NCBI GenBank assembly: GCA_017540585.1
Contig: JAFYAT010000078.1
Location: 36,152 to 100,151, forward strand
DNA length: 64,000 nt
DNA from: Bacteroidaceae bacterium
GTDB lineage: Bacteria; Bacteroidota; Bacteroidia; Bacteroidales; Bacteroidaceae
Reading direction: 5' to 3'
This document shows positions 1-8,268 of the stretch, piece by piece. The notes under the pieces were generated by a model, which was not told where the DNA came from, did not search any database, and saw nothing but the letters and a program-made list of their open reading frames with translations. Position numbers and translations under genes: made by a program. How positions within the stretch are numbered: the stretch's first letter is position 1; each line of letters opens with the position of its first letter.

Positions 1-978
1 ATAAGTCCTCATACGCACCCGAATATCTCGTATCTTGGTATGGCGTTTCCTGGAATGCTCATCATTAATGTACTTTTCGTTCCTGTATGGCTTATTCTAA
101 AGAGACGTTTTACTTACATCCCTATATTAGGCTTGCTTCTCTGTTCTGGTGCAATCAGAAGTTACTGTCCGATTAATCTGTTTGCTTCGGAGGATGATGC
201 AGACTTGAAATTCATTTCCTATAATGTCTTTCAGATGGGTGATTCGACAAAAAAAAATATACCGAGTGAGAATCCAATTCTCCTATATCTCCTGGAACAG
301 GATGCTGACATCGTTTGTGTTCAAGAGGCAATAAATATTGACCATGGTGATAATCTTGACACTTTGAAGACGAAATATCCATACTTCGATAGACAGAATA
401 CGTACAATAATACTATGGCTGTGCTTTCAAAGTATCCTATAATTGATATTACTGACCTTGATAACGATGAAGTACGCATGCGTACGGTGGCTTATCGCAT
501 CAAGGTGAACGAGGATACCGTCCTTGTGCTAAATAATCACTTTGAGTCGTTCAAACTTCATGAGAACGAAAAGGAAAGCTATGAGGAGATAATTAGGCAT
601 CCTGACGATAAAAGTAACGAACAGAGGATTGATTCGCTTCTCCTTAAGGTTGTAGATGCAAATAGTACACGTGCTCTTCAGGTCGATTGGTTAGCGGAGT
701 ATGTAAACCACTGTACAGAAAAGTACATTATTGTGTGTGGTGATTTCAATGATAATCCTATTTCGTACACTCATCATAAGATGACGGAACACTTGAACGA
801 TTCCTACACGAGAGGTGGAAACGGACCAGGTTGGACGTATAATCGTAGTGCAATGTATTTTCGTATAGATAACATTCTTGTGAGCGAAAATATCAAAACT
901 TGCAAGAGTTGTGTGGATAATTCTATTGACACAAGTGACCATTATCCCATCATTTCTTGGCTAAAATTAAACAAATAG
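1..978 (+). CDS. Endonuclease/exonuclease/phosphatase family membrane protein, 5' end cut by window
   Basis: The reading frame is open to base 1, so the ATG at 40 is probably internal and the start lies outside the window. Two hydrophobic segments at the visible N-terminus suggest a membrane anchor, followed by a globular domain. That domain has the metal-dependent EEP/DNase I fold signatures in order: ISYNVFQMGD, VCVQEA (metal-binding Glu), NNHFES, CGDFNDNP and a C-terminal TSDHYPI. The family hydrolyses phosphodiester or phosphate-ester bonds. Membrane-anchored versions are common in Bacteroidetes, but their substrate is not established. The gene ends about 55 bases before the promoter-like element of secDF, in the same direction, and no strong terminator separates them. 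The family call is secure; the substrate cannot be predicted. Confidence 0.85.
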   Translation: MSPHTHPNISYLGMAFPGMLIINVLFVPVWLILKRRFTYIPILGLLLCSGAIRSYCPINLFASEDDADLKFISYNVFQMGDSTKKNIPSENPILLYLLEQDADIVCVQEAINIDHGDNLDTLKTKYPYFDRQNTYNNTMAVLSKYPIIDITDLDNDEVRMRTVAYRIKVNEDTVLVLNNHFESFKLHENEKESYEEIIRHPDDKSNEQRIDSLLLKVVDANSTRALQVDWLAEYVNHCTEKYIIVCGDFNDNPISYTHHKMTEHLNDSYTRGGNGPGWTYNRSAMYFRIDNILVSENIKTCKSCVDNSIDTSDHYPIISWLKLNK

Positions 979-1032
979 GGAAATAATCATAACTTTTTTC
1001 GTGTCAGAAGAACAATGTTAAGTAAATTTTAC

Positions 1033-1040
1033 TAATTTTG
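1033..1040 (+). promoter_or_regulatory. Promoter -7 element for secDF (TAATTTTG)
   Basis: The octamer fits the Bacteroidetes -7 consensus TAnnTTTG and lies 59 bases upstream of the secDF ATG. A clear TTG -33 box is not visible. Confidence 0.5.
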
Positions 1041-1098
1041 CGCACGAAATAAAATAAATCTGAATATCTCTAATCAGACTTAATAATATTTAATCAAA

Positions 1099-4000
1099 AT
1101 GCAAAACAAAGGATTTATCAAGTTTTTGGCTGTAGCATTGACTCTCATTTGCTGCTTCTACCTTAGCTTCTCTGTAAGAGCTTGGATGGTAGATAATGAG
1201 GCAAGCAAGATGGAAGAGAAAGAGGCTGAACTTTATTTGGATTCTCTGAATACAACAAAGTTCTACCTTGGCAACTACACACTCAAGGACTGTCGTGAGA
1301 CTGGTGTTGGTCTTGGACTTGACCTTAAGGGCGGTATGAACGTCATCCTTGAAGTGAGTGTTCCTGAAGTCATCAAGACGCTCGCAGACCACAAAACAGA
1401 TCCTGCTTTCGTAAAGGCTGTAGCTGATGCTAAGGCTGAGACAAAAGAGGATCAGAGTGATTTCATCAACGTATTTGTCAGTAAGTATAAAGAGAACGCA
1501 GGGGGTAAGCCTCTTGCCACTATCTTTGCGACACAGCAGCTTAAGGGCAAGGTAAACACTAACTCAACTGATGCAGAGGTGATTTCTGTTCTCCGTACTG
1601 CAGTAGATGAGGCTGTTGACAACTCTTTCAACGTGCTTCGTACACGTATCGACCGTTTCGGTGTTGTTCAGCCAAACATCCAGAAGGTTGAGGGACAGAG
1701 TGGACGTATCATGGTCGAGCTTCCTGGTATCAAGGAGCCTGAGCGTGTCCGTAAGCTCCTTCAAGGTTCAGCTAACCTTGAATTCTGGGAGACTTACGAT
1801 GTTCAGAAGATTGTGCCACTTCTTGCTCAGCTTAACACAGCACTCCGCAACAACGGTACTACTGCTGCTACAGACTCTGTAAGTGCAGCAGTTGATTCTA
1901 CTGCTGTTGCTGCTGACACAACTGTTGCCAAGAGCAACGCTTCTGCTCTTCTCGCTCAGGTCAAGTCAGATGATGTTAAGGCTAATAATGCTGCTACTGA
2001 AGCAATGAAGAAAGAGAACCCACTCTTCTCTGTACTTCAGCCAGTACAGGGTAACGGCGGATGTATGGTAGGTTATGCTTTGGCTGCTGATACAGCTGAG
2101 GTTAACGCTCTCATCAACTCAGAAGTTGCTAAGCGCATCCTTCCTGTTGACCTCTCACTCAAGTGGAGTGTCAAGTCAATGGACAAGGCAGGTAAGGTAT
2201 TCGAGCTCTTCGCTATCCGTACAACTGGTAAGGGCGGTCGTGCACCACTTGAGGGTGACGTTGTTACTGAAGCTAAGAATGACTTCAACCAGTACGGTAA
2301 CCCAGTAGTTTCAATGCGAATGAACACAGAGGGTGCTCGTCGTTGGTCACAGCTCACAGAGGCAAACATCGGACATGCAATTGCTATCGTACTTGACAAC
2401 TACGTATATTCAGCTCCTAATGTAAATGGTAAGATTGACGGAGGTAGCTCTGAAATTTCAGGTAACTTCACTATCGAGGATACTAAGGACCTTGCTAACG
2501 TACTTCAGTCAGGTAAGATGCCAGCTCCTGCAACAATCGTTCAGGAAGACATCGTAGGTCCTACACTCGGACAGCAGTCAATCGAGGCAGGTATCTGGTC
2601 ATGTCTCATTGCATTCGTACTCCTCATGGGTTACATGATTGCAATGTACGGATTCCGTGCAGGTATGATTGCTAACTGTGCTCTTATCCTCAACTTCTTC
2701 TTCTCATTCGGTATCCTTACTTCACTTGGTGCCGCACTCACAATGTCTGGTATTGCAGGTATGGTATTGACACTCGGTATGGCTGTGGATGCTAACGTGC
2801 TTATCTATGAGCGTACAAAGGAAGAGATGCGTGCAGGTAAGAACCTCAAGAATGCTATTGACGCTGGTTATAGCAACGCATTCTCAGCAATCTTCGACTC
2901 TAACGTAACAACAGTCCTCACTGGTATCATCCTCTTCAACTTCGGTACAGGACCTATCAAGGGATTCGCAACTACACTTATCATTGGTATCATCTGCTCA
3001 TTCTTTACTGCAGTATGGCTTACTCGTATCGCTTATGAGCACTTCGTACACAAGGGCAAGTGGACAAACCTTACATTCTCTACAGCCATCTCTAAGAACA
3101 TGATGCAGGGAACTAAGGTTAACTTTATGGGTAAGTATAAGACTTCTTTCGCAATCTTCGGAATCCTTATCCTTGGATGTGTTGTTTCATTCTTTACTCG
3201 TGGTCTTAGCCAGTCAATCGACTTCACTGGTGGACGTAACTACAAAGTTGAGTTCGTACAGGATGTTCAGCCAGAGGCACTCAAAGAGGCTATCGTTAAG
3301 CAGTTTGAAGCTAATAAGACATCTGATGAGGCAGTAACAGTATCTGTAATCTCAGTTGTAGGTGCAGATGGTAAAACAGGTAACACAGTTCGTGTTTCTA
3401 CTAACTACCGCATTGATGAGGATGGCTCAAATGTTGATGCCGAAATCGAGAATACTCTCTACAACGCATTTGTTGCTGCAGGAGTAGTTGACAAGTCAGT
3501 TACTGTTGATCAGTTCCTTGACCGCGATAACCGTGAGGGTGGTTCTATTATCTCTTCACAGAAGGTAGGTCCATCAATTGCAGAAGATATTACTTGGGGT
3601 GCAGTTTATTCAGTATTGCTCGCTATCATTGCAATCTTTATCTACATCCTCGTTCGTTTCCGCAACGTGGCTTACTCATTTGGTTCAATTGCAGCACTCG
3701 TTGTTGATACAACTCTCGTTATCGGAGCATTCTCAGCACTCTATGGAATACTTCCATTCTCTCTTGAGATTGACCAGACATTCATCGGTGCTATCCTTAC
3801 TGTAATTGGTTACTCAATCAACGATAAGGTGGTTGTATTCGACCGTATCCGTGAGAACTTCCAGCTCTATCCAAAGCGTGACCGTCAGCGTCTCTTCAAC
3901 GAGGCACTCAACTCATGTCTCGCTCGTACAGTCAACACATCAGTTTCTACATTCGTAGTGCTCCTCGCTATCATCACTCTTGGTGGTGAAAGCATCCGTG

Positions 4001-4137
4001 GATTCGCATTCGCTATGATTCTTGGTGTTGTTATCGGTACAATATCTTCTCTCTTCATTGCTGCTCCTATTGCTTACCTCGTAATGGGTGCACGTATCAA
4101 GGATGAAGGTGAGGAAACTGCTGAACCAGCAAAGTAA
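1099..4137 (+). CDS. secDF: Protein translocase subunit SecDF (fusion)
   Basis: A 1012-residue inner-membrane protein that joins SecD and SecF in one chain, as is usual in Bacteroidetes. It uses proton-motive force to help SecYEG/SecA complete export across the inner membrane. SecD begins with a transmembrane helix and the GLDLKGG motif (residues 73-79), followed by the large periplasmic P1 domain and a helix bundle from about residue 500. SecF begins near residue 675, with IDFTGG near 706. An Ala/Ser/Thr/Asp-rich stretch at about residues 255-300 interrupts P1 and is probably a flexible insertion. The gene has its own promoter-like element and a strong terminator, so it seems monocistronic. 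Confidence 0.97.
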   Translation: MQNKGFIKFLAVALTLICCFYLSFSVRAWMVDNEASKMEEKEAELYLDSLNTTKFYLGNYTLKDCRETGVGLGLDLKGGMNVILEVSVPEVIKTLADHKTDPAFVKAVADAKAETKEDQSDFINVFVSKYKENAGGKPLATIFATQQLKGKVNTNSTDAEVISVLRTAVDEAVDNSFNVLRTRIDRFGVVQPNIQKVEGQSGRIMVELPGIKEPERVRKLLQGSANLEFWETYDVQKIVPLLAQLNTALRNNGTTAATDSVSAAVDSTAVAADTTVAKSNASALLAQVKSDDVKANNAATEAMKKENPLFSVLQPVQGNGGCMVGYALAADTAEVNALINSEVAKRILPVDLSLKWSVKSMDKAGKVFELFAIRTTGKGGRAPLEGDVVTEAKNDFNQYGNPVVSMRMNTEGARRWSQLTEANIGHAIAIVLDNYVYSAPNVNGKIDGGSSEISGNFTIEDTKDLANVLQSGKMPAPATIVQEDIVGPTLGQQSIEAGIWSCLIAFVLLMGYMIAMYGFRAGMIANCALILNFFFSFGILTSLGAALTMSGIAGMVLTLGMAVDANVLIYERTKEEMRAGKNLKNAIDAGYSNAFSAIFDSNVTTVLTGIILFNFGTGPIKGFATTLIIGIICSFFTAVWLTRIAYEHFVHKGKWTNLTFSTAISKNMMQGTKVNFMGKYKTSFAIFGILILGCVVSFFTRGLSQSIDFTGGRNYKVEFVQDVQPEALKEAIVKQFEANKTSDEAVTVSVISVVGADGKTGNTVRVSTNYRIDEDGSNVDAEIENTLYNAFVAAGVVDKSVTVDQFLDRDNREGGSIISSQKVGPSIAEDITWGAVYSVLLAIIAIFIYILVRFRNVAYSFGSIAALVVDTTLVIGAFSALYGILPFSLEIDQTFIGAILTVIGYSINDKVVVFDRIRENFQLYPKRDRQRLFNEALNSCLARTVNTSVSTFVVLLAIITLGGESIRGFAFAMILGVVIGTISSLFIAAPIAYLVMGARIKDEGEETAEPAK

Positions 4138-4173
4138 TGAACGTATAAGATAGAAATATCATTACGAAATATC

Positions 4174-4213
4174 AAAAAGAGACTTTTCTTGGTGGGAAAG
4201 TCTCTTTTTTTTA
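4174..4213 (+). terminator. Rho-independent terminator of secDF
   Basis: AAAAAGAGACTTTTC and GAAAGTCTCTTTTT pair across a short loop, followed by a T run. It starts 37 bases after the secDF stop. Confidence 0.9.
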
Positions 4214-4254
4214 TTATTCAGCTATCGAGTATAGACATATTAAATAAAAATCCA

Positions 4255-4262
4255 TAACTTTG
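4255..4262 (+). promoter_or_regulatory. Promoter -7 element for mltG (TAACTTTG)
   Basis: TAnnTTTG match ending only 8 bases before the mltG ATG, which implies a very short 5' leader. Confidence 0.55.
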
Positions 4263-4270
4263 CCGACATT

Positions 4271-5290
4271 ATGAAGAAAGTGGTTTATAGTATTTGTGCA
4301 GTAGTGGCAGTGCTTATACTCTTTGCAGCTTACTCTGCCTACTCACTGTTTTCATCGCCATTCAATATCAGCGAAAAGACTTACGTCTATATTGACAATG
4401 ACGACGACATGGATTCTGTTCGTTCCAAGATAGAGACTGCAGGTAATGCAAGTAACATGTTCGGCTTTACGCTTACAGCCAAGTTGAAAGGTTTTGACAC
4501 ACCTAAGACAGGCAGGTTTGCCATAACTCCGGGCGAGGATATGTTCACATTTACACGCCATATGGCCAATGGTATGCAGGAGCCTATCCGCCTTACTGTA
4601 CCAGAGGTACGTACCGTGGAGGATATGGAAGAACGTCTCTCACGTCTCCTTATGATGAGTAGCGATGAACTTGCTGAGGTGCTCAATGATACTGTCTTCA
4701 TGAAGGAACTTGGCTACACAAAGGAGAACATTCCTTGTGTATTCATTCCTAATACATACGAAGTGTATTGGAACATAACTCCACAGAAGCTTGTGGAAAA
4801 GCTCCATAAGGAGAAAGAACGTTTCTGGAACGATGAACGTCGTGCCAAGGCCAAGGATATTGGTTTTACTATTGAAGAAGTTACAACACTCGCCTCTATC
4901 GTGGAGAGCGAGACAAGTTACAACCCAGAGAAGGCAACTATTGCAGGATTGTACATTAACCGCTTAAAGTCGGAGATGCCACTTCAGAGTGATCCTACAG
5001 TCATCTTTGCCATTCATGACTTCAATATTCATCGTGTGACACTTGAGCAACTCAAGTACGAGTCACCATACAATACGTATGTGAACCTTGGTCTTCCTCC
5101 AGGTCCTATCCGTATTCCTTCTATACGTGGTATAGATGCTGTGCTCAACTATGATCACAACAACTATCTCTACATGTGTGCAAAGGAAGACTTTTCAGGA
5201 AGTCATAACTTCACAAATAACTATAACGAGCATCTTGCAAATGCACGCAAGTATCAGAAGGCACTCAATGAGAGAAATATTATGAAGTGA
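4271..5290 (+). CDS. mltG: Endolytic transglycosylase MltG (YceG-like)
   Basis: A 339-residue protein with one N-terminal transmembrane helix (about residues 5-27) and a periplasmic YceG-like domain. The family cuts nascent peptidoglycan strands and is thought to set glycan-chain length by acting as a terminase. The catalytic region is visible as ASIVESET, with Glu212 the likely catalytic acid, followed by NRLKSEMPLQSDPTVIFA, the family signature. The length matches the family. It sits between secDF, from which a terminator separates it, and ddh, another cell-wall gene, although the 243-base gap to ddh argues against tight co-transcription. Confidence 0.95.
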   Translation: MKKVVYSICAVVAVLILFAAYSAYSLFSSPFNISEKTYVYIDNDDDMDSVRSKIETAGNASNMFGFTLTAKLKGFDTPKTGRFAITPGEDMFTFTRHMANGMQEPIRLTVPEVRTVEDMEERLSRLLMMSSDELAEVLNDTVFMKELGYTKENIPCVFIPNTYEVYWNITPQKLVEKLHKEKERFWNDERRAKAKDIGFTIEEVTTLASIVESETSYNPEKATIAGLYINRLKSEMPLQSDPTVIFAIHDFNIHRVTLEQLKYESPYNTYVNLGLPPGPIRIPSIRGIDAVLNYDHNNYLYMCAKEDFSGSHNFTNNYNEHLANARKYQKALNERNIMK

Positions 5291-5440
5291 GCCCCCTCCC
5301 GACATCTCCCTTGTGCTTAACGTCTGCTGATTCGGCTTCCTTCGTTGCCTCTCACCAGTCGAGCACTATGCCCCAAGCTTTCAGAAAAGATATTCAATCT
5401 TTTCTTTAGCTTGTCCCCGTTGGGGAGGAGAAGGCGGATT
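5289..5440. repeat. Split copy of GAGCCCCCTCCC...CCCCGTTGGGGA intergenic element
   Basis: It begins with GAGCCCCCTCCC at the mltG stop and ends with CCCCGTTGGGGAGGAGAAGG at about 5417-5436. The same two blocks occur next to each other at 63276-63318. Here they are separated by about 100 bases that include a hairpin at 5375-5412 (AAGCT..AGAAAAGAT pairing with ATCTTTTCT..AGCTT), which may terminate mltG. Downstream, 5472-5503 holds a low-complexity GAATTATGAATTGT repeat. No gene was found in 5291-5533. Confidence 0.6.
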
Positions 5441-5533
5441 GTAATAATTTTTCAACTTCTGAACAACACAATTATGAATTGTGAATTATGAATTGTGAAT
5501 TAACTAAAAGGCAAACACTAACAATAATAATTT

Positions 5534-6433
5534 ATGACAAAGATTAAGGTAGCCATCATCGGTTATGGCAACATCGGAAAGTATGCGCTTGATGCAATTC
5601 AGGCATCAAAGGACATGGAATGTGTAGGCGTAGTTCGCCGTAATGGTGCAGAGAACGCACCAGCAGAACTCGCAGGTATTCCAATCGTAAAGAATATCAA
5701 GGAACTCAAGGGTGTTCAGGTGGCAATCCTCGCAACTCCTACACGTAAGGTAGAGGAGTATGCTAAGGAATGTCTCGCACTCGGTATCAATACTGTCGAT
5801 TCATTCGATATCCATACACAGATTGTTGACCTTCGTCGTTCACTCGATGCAGTGGCAAAGGCAAACAATGCTGTAAGTATCATCTCAGCAGGATGGGATC
5901 CAGGTTCTGACTCTATCGTTCGTACTCTCATGGAGAGCCTCGCACCAAAGGGTGTTTCTTACACTAACTTCGGTCCAGGACGTTCAATGGGTCACTCTGT
6001 TGCCGTTCGCGCTATTGCTGGCGTAAAGGATGCACTCTCTATGACTATTCCTGTTGGTACAGGTATCCACCGTCGTATGGTCTATGTAGAACTTGAAGAT
6101 GGTGCTGACTTCAAGGCTGTTGAGGCAGCTATCAAGGCAGACCCATACTTTGTGAACGATGAGACACACGTTCAGCAGGTTCCATGCGTTGACGACCTCA
6201 ACGATGTTGGTCATGGTGTAAACCTCGTTCGTAAGGGAGTAAGTGGTAAGACCCACAACCAGCTCTTCGAGTTCAATATGAAGATTAACAATCCTGCACT
6301 TACTGCTCAGGTGCTCGTTAATGTTGCACGTGCTTCTGTTAAGCAGCAGCCAGGTGCATACACAATGGTTGAGATTCCTGTTATCGACATGCTCTATGGC
6401 GACAAGGAAGAACTCATCCGTCATCTTGTGTAA
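5534..6433 (+). CDS. ddh: meso-Diaminopimelate D-dehydrogenase
   Basis: A 299-residue NADPH-dependent enzyme that makes meso-diaminopimelate directly from tetrahydrodipicolinate by reductive amination. It supplies lysine and the peptidoglycan cross-linking residue. The N-terminus has the Rossmann motif IIGYGNIGK (residues 8-16). ATPTRK, the DSFDIH segment and SAGWDPGSDS are conserved blocks of the Ddh family, and the length is standard. The start is an ATG preceded by an AT-rich leader. A terminator follows, so the gene probably forms its own unit. The family is scattered in bacteria but common in Bacteroidales. Confidence 0.96.
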   Translation: MTKIKVAIIGYGNIGKYALDAIQASKDMECVGVVRRNGAENAPAELAGIPIVKNIKELKGVQVAILATPTRKVEEYAKECLALGINTVDSFDIHTQIVDLRRSLDAVAKANNAVSIISAGWDPGSDSIVRTLMESLAPKGVSYTNFGPGRSMGHSVAVRAIAGVKDALSMTIPVGTGIHRRMVYVELEDGADFKAVEAAIKADPYFVNDETHVQQVPCVDDLNDVGHGVNLVRKGVSGKTHNQLFEFNMKINNPALTAQVLVNVARASVKQQPGAYTMVEIPVIDMLYGDKEELIRHLV

Positions 6434-6474
6434 CTTGCATTGTTCTAATGTAGGGACGAAAAGAAATAGATATG

Positions 6475-6520
6475 AAAGGCTGAAAGTCTGTGATGAACAG
6501 ATTTTCAGCCTTTTTGTTTT
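6475..6520 (+). terminator. Terminator after ddh
   Basis: AAAGGCTGAAA pairs with TTTCAGCCTTT; an inner stem CTGT/ACAG extends the hairpin, and a T-rich tail follows. Confidence 0.85.
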
Positions 6521-6549
6521 ATGTAATAAGTATGATACTTACGCTCCAT

Positions 6550-6588
6550 AAACTGCCACTTTACATATCGTAACTATCATGTTTACGA
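6550..6588. repeat. 39-base dispersed repeat, copy A
   Basis: AAACTGCCACTTTAC, four bases, CGTAACTATCATGTTTA. It matches 35933-35971 at 33 of 39 positions. Both copies are intergenic. The rest of 6434-6716 contains only the ddh terminator and a promoter. Confidence 0.65.
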
Positions 6589-6659
6589 GTTGAAAGTTAC
6601 ATTCTTTTAGTTGGTAGATAGAATTATTGTCCCATAGGCATAAATTATAAATTTGGAAT

Positions 6660-6689
6660 TTGAGATTAAAAAATTATTCCATATATTTG
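6660..6689 (+). promoter_or_regulatory. Promoter (TTG-N19-TATATTTG) for the DUF2264 gene
   Basis: TTG at 6660-6662 and TATATTTG at 6682-6689 are separated by exactly 19 bases, a full match to the Bacteroidetes consensus, 27 bases before the ATG. Confidence 0.8.
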
Positions 6690-6716
6690 CCTATCATTTA
6701 ACCAAACAACACAAGT

Positions 6717-8063
6717 ATGAAAAAAATACTAACATTTATCGCTGTTCTTGTTGCTGCTTCTACCAATATCTATGCAGCAAAGAAAGATGTTAAGAAAACA
6801 GACCGTGAAGTATGGGTTGACATCATGTATCAGATGGCTGAACCTGTAATGAAGAATATGGCTGAGGGTAAGCTTCAGCAGGTAATGGACACTACTAATG
6901 GTTGTAAGAACCTTGAATTGTCTCCTACTTGGGATAACCGTAATAAGAAGGTTGCATATATGGAGGCTTTCGGACGTCTCCTTGCAGGTCTTGCTCCATG
7001 GCTTAACCTCCCAGATGATGATACTCCTGAAAGTGCAAAGCGCAAGCAACTGCGTGAATGGACACGCAAGGCTATCATCAATGCCGTTGACCCAAAGAGC
7101 CCAGATCGTCTTGGATGGGAAAGTGGTGGACAGACACTTGTTGATGGTGCATACGTAGTTGAAGGTCTATACCGTGGTTATGACTCTCTTTGGGTACCAC
7201 TTCCACAGGAGACAAAGAACCTTTACATCAAGGAGATTAAGGGTCTTCGCCGTTATGACCCACCATATACAAACTGGTTCCTTTTCGTCGGTATGGAGGA
7301 AAGTTTCCTTATGTACGTAGGTGCTGACTATGATGCCTTCCGTATCAAGACAGCCATGAGCAAGGTGGAGGAATGGTATATTGGTGATGGTATCTATAGT
7401 GATGGCCCTTCATTTGCATTCGACTACTACAACTCATTCGTTATCCAGCCAATGTACCTTGAGTGTCTTGAGATGATTTCTGCTCGTCAGGGTGGTAACT
7501 CATACCTTATCCGTGCAAAGGATGGTAAGCGTAACTCAGCTAACAATCGTGTGAAGGAAGTGCGCAAGCGTATGCAGAAGTGGAGCGTAATCCTTGAGCG
7601 TTTCATCTCTCCAGAGGGAACATTCCCTGTAGTAGGTCGTAGTATTCCTTATCGTATGGCAGTTCTCCAGCCACTTGCACAGCTTGCATGGCGTAAGCAG
7701 TTGCCACAGGAACTCCACAACGGACAGGTACGTGCAGCGCTTACAGCCGTTGCCAACCGTATGTTCTATGGACAGGTGGAGAATCCATCAAAGAAAGCAT
7801 CTCCACTATCACGTAACTACAACGAGGGTGGATTCCTCACTATTGGTTTCGTAGGTTCACACCCTAATGTTGCAGACTGGTACACTAATAATGGTTCACT
7901 TTACATGACTTCACTTGCGTTCATGCCACTTGGTCTTCCTGCTACTGATCCATTCTGGACAGATCCTGCTGAGAAGTGGACAAGCAAGAAAGCATGGGAA
8001 GGTGATGATTTCCCTAAGGACCACAAGTGGGACATCAACAAGGAAATCCTCTACTGGGAATAA
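6717..8063 (+). CDS. Secreted DUF2264 domain protein
   Basis: A 448-residue protein with a typical signal peptide (residues 1-20, MKKILTFIAVLVAASTNIYA) and then one DUF2264 domain that fills the rest. DUF2264 proteins are predicted alpha/alpha-barrel proteins often found near carbohydrate genes. A hydrolase or lyase role on glycans is suspected, but the activity is not established to my knowledge. Aromatic-rich segments such as GDGIYSDGPSFAFDYYNSFV resemble the substrate groove of such barrels. It has its own promoter and is followed by a tandem repeat and hairpins, so it appears to stand alone. The family call is good; the function is open. Confidence 0.85.
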   Translation: MKKILTFIAVLVAASTNIYAAKKDVKKTDREVWVDIMYQMAEPVMKNMAEGKLQQVMDTTNGCKNLELSPTWDNRNKKVAYMEAFGRLLAGLAPWLNLPDDDTPESAKRKQLREWTRKAIINAVDPKSPDRLGWESGGQTLVDGAYVVEGLYRGYDSLWVPLPQETKNLYIKEIKGLRRYDPPYTNWFLFVGMEESFLMYVGADYDAFRIKTAMSKVEEWYIGDGIYSDGPSFAFDYYNSFVIQPMYLECLEMISARQGGNSYLIRAKDGKRNSANNRVKEVRKRMQKWSVILERFISPEGTFPVVGRSIPYRMAVLQPLAQLAWRKQLPQELHNGQVRAALTAVANRMFYGQVENPSKKASPLSRNYNEGGFLTIGFVGSHPNVADWYTNNGSLYMTSLAFMPLGLPATDPFWTDPAEKWTSKKAWEGDDFPKDHKWDINKEILYWE

Positions 8064-8089
8064 CTCTCAGCCATACTTGGCTGATTCCC

Positions 8090-8185
8090 TATTCTCGTGT
8101 ATGGTAATTCGCATATATAGTGATTCACTTATATACTAATTCATATATATTGTAATTCTCGTATATAGTAATTCATGTATATATT
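8090..8185. repeat. Tandem array of six 16-bp units
   Basis: Units start at 8090, 8106, 8122, 8138, 8154 and 8170, for example AATTCTCGTATATAGT and AATTCATGTATATATT. The step is exactly 16 bases while the sequence varies. It lies between the DUF2264 gene and the M18 peptidase gene. Confidence 0.85.
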
Positions 8186-8186
8186 A

Positions 8187-8251
8187 AGCCATTAGCCGTC
8201 TTTGGCTAATGGCTCTTAGTATCAACCCTCTTTTGCCGTGAACGGCAAAAG
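8187..8251. terminator. Two adjacent hairpins before the M18 peptidase gene
   Basis: AGCCATTAGCC pairs with GGCTAATGGCT (8187-8214). CTTTTGCCGT pairs with ACGGCAAAAG around a 2-base centre (8230-8251), 17 bases before the next ATG. The first may terminate the upstream gene. The second is close enough to the start to influence translation. There is no clear T run after either, so the terminator role is uncertain. Confidence 0.5.
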
Positions 8252-8268
8252 CCAATATTTAACAAAAG

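Noticed and set aside
6321-6551. 76-codon ORF at the end of ddh
   Set aside because: It overlaps ddh in another frame and crosses the ddh terminator.
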